Below are positions 63,682-64,000 of a stretch of DNA of 64,000 nt, piece after piece. Position numbers and translations under genes: made by a program. Under the pieces are notes generated by a model. The model was not told where the DNA came from. It saw only the letters and a list, made by a program, of their open reading frames with translations, and did no database searches. How positions within the stretch are numbered: position 1 is the stretch's first letter; the number at the start of each line of letters is the position of its first letter. The stretch is from Faucicola mancuniensis (lineage in GTDB: Bacteria > Pseudomonadota > Gammaproteobacteria > Pseudomonadales > Moraxellaceae). Location of the stretch: the NCBI RefSeq assembly GCF_046523945.1, contig NZ_CP171363.1, forward strand, positions 248,001 through 312,000. Direction: 5' to 3'.

Positions 63682-64000
63682 TTAAAACGGCACGTCACTT
63701 TCCCACTCTAGCCACACGCCGTTGTTTGGGTGCTTTAGCCGAAGTTTACGAGCGTGCAGGCATAGACGTGGCGAAAGTTGATACGGCTTGCCATCAAGCA
63801 CATCTTGGGCATAGATGGGGTCGCCTAACATGACATGACCGATATGAAGCATATGCACTCTCAGCTGATGGCTACGCCCTGTTATAGGGTATAACGCCAC
63901 ACGGCTGACAGGGTTGCCTTGGCGTAGTTCATGGTGCAAGGTTTCATACTTGGTGTAGGCTCGTTTGTTCCAGTCCATATCCACGATATGCTTGGGTTTT
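63682..64000 (-). CDS. RluA-family rRNA/tRNA pseudouridine synthase, C-terminal part
   Basis: 106 residues run from the window edge to a TAA at 63682. The signature YPITGRSHQLRVHMLHIGH with GDPIYA and LCLHARKLRLKHP is the C-terminal half of RluA/RluC/RluD proteins. The preceding IVDMDWNKRAYTKYE resembles RluA (23S U746 and tRNA U32). The catalytic Asp region is outside the window. Confidence 0.88.
   Translation of the reverse strand, partial: KPKHIVDMDWNKRAYTKYETLHHELRQGNPVSRVALYPITGRSHQLRVHMLHIGHVMLGDPIYAQDVLDGKPYQLSPRLCLHARKLRLKHPNNGVWLEWESDVPF

Noticed and set aside
1..64000. tRNA or rRNA genes and CRISPR arrays
   Set aside because: No cloverleaf with TTCGAATC-type arm, no rRNA sequence and no regularly spaced direct repeats were seen in reading both strands.

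Overview
The window is AT-rich gammaproteobacterial chromosome, most likely Moraxellaceae (a Moraxella/Faucicola-type species, with gene orders also known from Acinetobacter and Psychrobacter). The reasons are the minor-pilin operon order fimT-pilV-pilW-pilX-pilY1-(comE/comF-like), the pilG-H-I-J-K-chpA-B-C chemosensory cluster, a WS/DGAT acyltransferase, and a PglL/TfpO-type ligase beside pilin genes. All assignments come from reading motifs by eye; no searches were run.

Layout. 1-2.4 kb: an AcrAB-type RND pump (partial permease plus adaptor), divergent from a TetR regulator. 2.4-7.2 kb: WS/DGAT acyltransferase, thiG, ybaB, recR, rnd. 7.2-13.1 kb: a pilin/glycan block on the minus strand, with an initiating sugar-phosphate transferase, a PglL/TfpO-like ligase broken by one in-frame TAG, a second pilin, a serine hydrolase, and a major-type pilin with a C-terminal serine and a strong sigma-54 promoter match. 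13.4-22.5 kb: the minor-pilin operon, whose giant pilY1 also carries a single in-frame TAG. 22.7-27.1 kb: comF, pldA, dsbD. 27.2-30.0 kb: a patch of decaying genes, namely a RelE/HigB-type toxin remnant (in-frame TGA), gspG (in-frame TAG), an IS607-like element reduced to a tnpA stub plus a frameshifted tnpB, and a BrnT-like toxin with an antitoxin reading frame that also has an in-frame TAG. 30.0-42.6 kb: eno, an NSS-family symporter, pepP, vapBC next to an OmpA-domain remnant, argE, ygfB, a coiled-coil protein plus zapA, an ECF sigma/anti-sigma pair, an AI-2E family protein, an OmpA-type lipoprotein, and an unknown membrane protein. 42.7-45.5 kb: minCDE and a cytochrome b561. 45.5-58.9 kb: the complete Pil-Chp chemosensory operon with a 2326-residue ChpA. 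59.2-63.6 kb: a second RND adaptor/permease pair. 63.7-64.0 kb: the 3' part of an RluA-family pseudouridine synthase.

How the genes fit together. Most of the window serves type IV pili: filament subunits, the minor-pilin priming complex and PilY1 tip adhesin, a probable pilin O-glycosylation branch, and the Pil-Chp pathway that controls pilus motors and twitching. DNA-processing and competence-linked genes (comF, recR) lie nearby. Two RND pumps bracket the window.

The most unusual observation is that four otherwise continuous reading frames (pglL-like, pilY1, gspG, antitoxin) are each interrupted by exactly one TAG, and a toxin remnant by one TGA where its family usually has tryptophan. Three of the TAGs fall in pilus or pseudopilus genes and are followed by CC. 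Recent nonsense mutation is the simplest reading; amber suppression or programmed readthrough is the testable alternative.
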